Shown piece by piece: positions 62,352 through 64,000 of a stretch of DNA of 64,000 nucleotides (its first letter is position 1; each line of letters starts with the position of its first letter). A program made the position numbers and the translations under genes. Origin of the DNA: Effrenium voratum (taxonomy: Eukaryota; Sar; Dinophyceae; Suessiales; Symbiodiniaceae); contig CAUJNA010003494.1 of NCBI GenBank assembly GCA_963377175.1, positions 683,256 through 747,255 on the forward strand, read 5' to 3'. Below the pieces are notes generated by a model. That model had not been told where the DNA came from and searched no databases. It was given only the letters and a program-made list of their open reading frames with translations.

Positions 62352-62549
62352 CATACTCTTTGAGGAGCTTAAGCCCCAAGTCAGGAGTAAAGAGGTACAG
62401 GAGGAATTCATTAGCCCTAAATCGGTCGTTGTTGCGTGTGATGTCTCTGCTTGGGCTGTGGTGTACGGGTTTGTGGGGACCCCCCGTTCAGAGGCACTTG
62501 TTTCCCTTTTGTTTGGCTCGAACTCCAAATGGTTTTCTTTTTGCGCTGA
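62352..62549 (+). CDS. candidate exon, strong composition
   Basis: The frame reads LFEELKPQVRSKEVQEEFIS, PKSVVVACDVSAWAVVYGFV and GTPRSEALVSLLFGSNSKWF before TGA. The first 45 codons are highly protein-like. The 5' border may be the AG at about 62357. A GT donor after GTGTACGG is possible. A different + frame is also open but has poorer composition. Product unknown. Confidence 0.45.
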
Positions 62550-62645
62550 CTGAAACAGAATCAATGAATATCAGTTGGGTATGCAAAATTCTGCGGATTG
62601 ACAAAATCATACAAAATCCATGCACCACCGAAGCAATTGAAAAGA

Positions 62646-62712
62646 AAACCATTGTTTGTTGGCATTCACAGGGGAATCATCAGAAACCAGTATCTCTGGA
62701 CGGTGGTGCAGC
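62646..62712 (+). repeat. family 3 repeat
   Basis: AAACCATTGTTTGTTGGCAT, TCACAGGGGAATCATCAGAA and CGGTGGTGCAGCATTTTG match 8600-8690 in order. Confidence 0.5.
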
Positions 62713-63330
62713 ATTTTGTGATTCCGCACGCAGTAGGGTGACCCCCAAAATAACTTCGGTGTTCCATGAAACAAATGCAACACACCCCATTTCCTGTGTA
62801 CCACAGATAAGGTCCACGAAAATGGGGTTCCCTTTTCAACCGAACTTCGGTCACTTTCTCAGGTACCTTGTGGAGCTTGAGGTGGTCATGCCAGAGGCAA
62901 AGAGAAACTTGAGGGCGGGCGAATGTTGGGGCCCCATAGTTTGAAGAGAAGGATCCCTGAAACATGGGGAAGGCGCAGCCATTTGGGGACAACATATGAT
63001 GAGTTTCCCAGATTGTGCTTGGTTCAACTAGTTTTTGACTGTTTTTCGTGGTAGCTGGCTTGAACATATGTTTTTCTTGTTTGAAACCTTTGGTTCCGAA
63101 ACTAGGCTGGTCCAAAGTCAGCCCTAGGGTTCAAACCACCACTAGAACAACGGGGGTTCATGCAAGCAAATAGGGCCAACCAGTCTTGTAATGGGGGCAA
63201 TGAACCCTGGGGTTATGGATGAGAGCTTGACGTGGTACTCTCAATCGCTTTCAGTTTGGCCTTGACCTGAGAATCGCCAAGTGAAGATTCTGTTGAACGT
63301 GTCAGTGCATGTCAGGCGCAGTGTGCATTA

Positions 63331-63366
63331 TATATATATATATTCATAACATGCACACACACACAC
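63331..63366. repeat. (TA)n and (AC)n microsatellites
   Basis: A short TATATATATATATA tract and CACACACACACACA, 10 bases apart. Confidence 0.85.
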
Positions 63367-63470
63367 ATAAGTTATAACATACACATGTACATGAGAACAC
63401 GGTGTGGTTGTAACTGTGTTTGCACACTGCTATGCAATGTTGTGGGTGGCCAGCAAGGACTTTTGCGACA

Positions 63471-63504
63471 GTGTTGAACTGCGACGAGTGTTGAACTGCG
63501 ACGG
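63471..63504. repeat. 17-bp tandem duplication
   Basis: GTGTTGAACTGCGACGA is followed at once by GTGTTGAACTGCGACGG. Confidence 0.85.
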
Positions 63505-63536
63505 GAGTTGCCAACTCGCGCGTGTTAAATTGACAG

Positions 63537-63657
63537 GAACTCTGAGGCACAGGTGCTGCGTCGCTCCAAGGTCGAGCTGGGGTCTTACGAGGATTGCTTG
63601 CTGAAGGGATGCCCAGGAGAAGAATCTCAACGAAGGAGACGTGTTTGTTCTTCGTAG
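63537..63657 (+). CDS. candidate terminal exon
   Basis: After ATTGACAG, 39 codons and TAG read NSEAQVLRRSKVELGSYEDC, LLKGCPGEESQRRRRVCSS. The part up to GCPG is strongly coding-like. An alternative exon end at GCCCAG (63615) would join another frame (KNLNEGDVFVLRS). Product unknown. Confidence 0.48.
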
Positions 63658-64000
63658 CTAAGCACGGCGTAGTTTCCATTGCGGAGGTGGCAACCCAACA
63701 CCCAACCGAGAGCCCAAGCAGAAAGGGATTCCCGAGTTTTATGTGTCTGGGCAGGGGGGTGCAAGGGGTCTGTGGCCAAACGGAGAACAAAGCTAACAAG
63801 CGTACGTTGCACCGTTGGGAACAAGGAGGTGTGTGGACGATGGTGTGACAATGTGGGAAAAGGCCGCCCTTAAATAAGACACTATGCTTGTCATCATTCA
63901 AAGCTGGGCCCTTAAATCGAGCATGTTGTGAGGGGCTCTCAAATTACCTCGATGGTATTCCTTAACCCCCAGTTAGAAGATATTTGGACTAGGGCTAGGT

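Noticed and set aside
63344..63901. Minus-strand frame of 185 codons
   Set aside because: It includes microsatellite sequence (VCVCM) and opposes the coding-like + exon at 63537-63657.

Overview
This window is nuclear DNA of a dinoflagellate; the genus cannot be told from the sequence. The main evidence is a 14-base exact match to the 3' part of the dinoflagellate trans-spliced leader (DinoSL), present in both copies of a transposon repeat (about 45120 and 49657). The general build agrees: no long single-copy reading frame, many exon-like coding islands of 60-220 bp between introns of several hundred bases, and repeat families whose ends coincide with apparent splice sites. There is no bacterial, organellar or viral gene layout. 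Exon calls come from reading-frame quality plus flanking AG and GT/GC dinucleotides. No transcript or homology search was possible, so most products stay unnamed.

Layout. 1-18000: scattered candidate exons on the + strand (673, 1345, 1738, 5229, 7276, 8420, 9106, 9419, 10802, 12144, 15657, 17934) amid introner-like repeats, plus a broken zinc-finger/ALAND-motif gene at 6155-6593. 18792-19014: a DEAH-box helicase exon. 19140-22160: a composite repeat array with four tRNA-Ala-like heads and many direct and inverted copies of a roughly 55-bp module. 22500-40600: more isolated exons, including one good minus-strand exon (37386-37604), with minisatellites. 40646-42607: the best multi-exon gene model, four exons with fitting splice sites.

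45054-50852: the main mobile element. It has the split-direct-repeat order A1 - genes - B1A2 - gene - B2 known from PAT/Ngaro-type tyrosine-recombinase elements. It encodes a Gag-like protein, a zinc ribbon and a tyrosine recombinase with the catalytic residues at canonical spacing. I see no reverse transcriptase motif. The coding region is broken by many frame changes although A1 and A2 are identical over 118 bp.

53600-64000: a few exons (53641, 58093, 61370, 62226, 62352, 63537) among several tandem and dispersed repeats: a 38-bp minisatellite, a 168-bp tandem duplication, a CTCAAATG-based array, and a pair of CCGATTTCCGCC-rich repeats.

Four families of short repeats recur through the window. 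Family 1 ends in a palindromic CTAAAAGTTAAACTTTTAGCAG-like 3' splice site. Family 2 runs from GAGTTCCTGGAC to CACTCAGGAAGTGAG. Family 3 contains GGGGAATCAT and a GGTGGTACAA...GTCCATCC part. Family 4 has TGTCCTTTTGG/CAAAAGGACA inverted ends. Several copies abut exons, so I interpret them as introners, that is, intron-generating mobile repeats.
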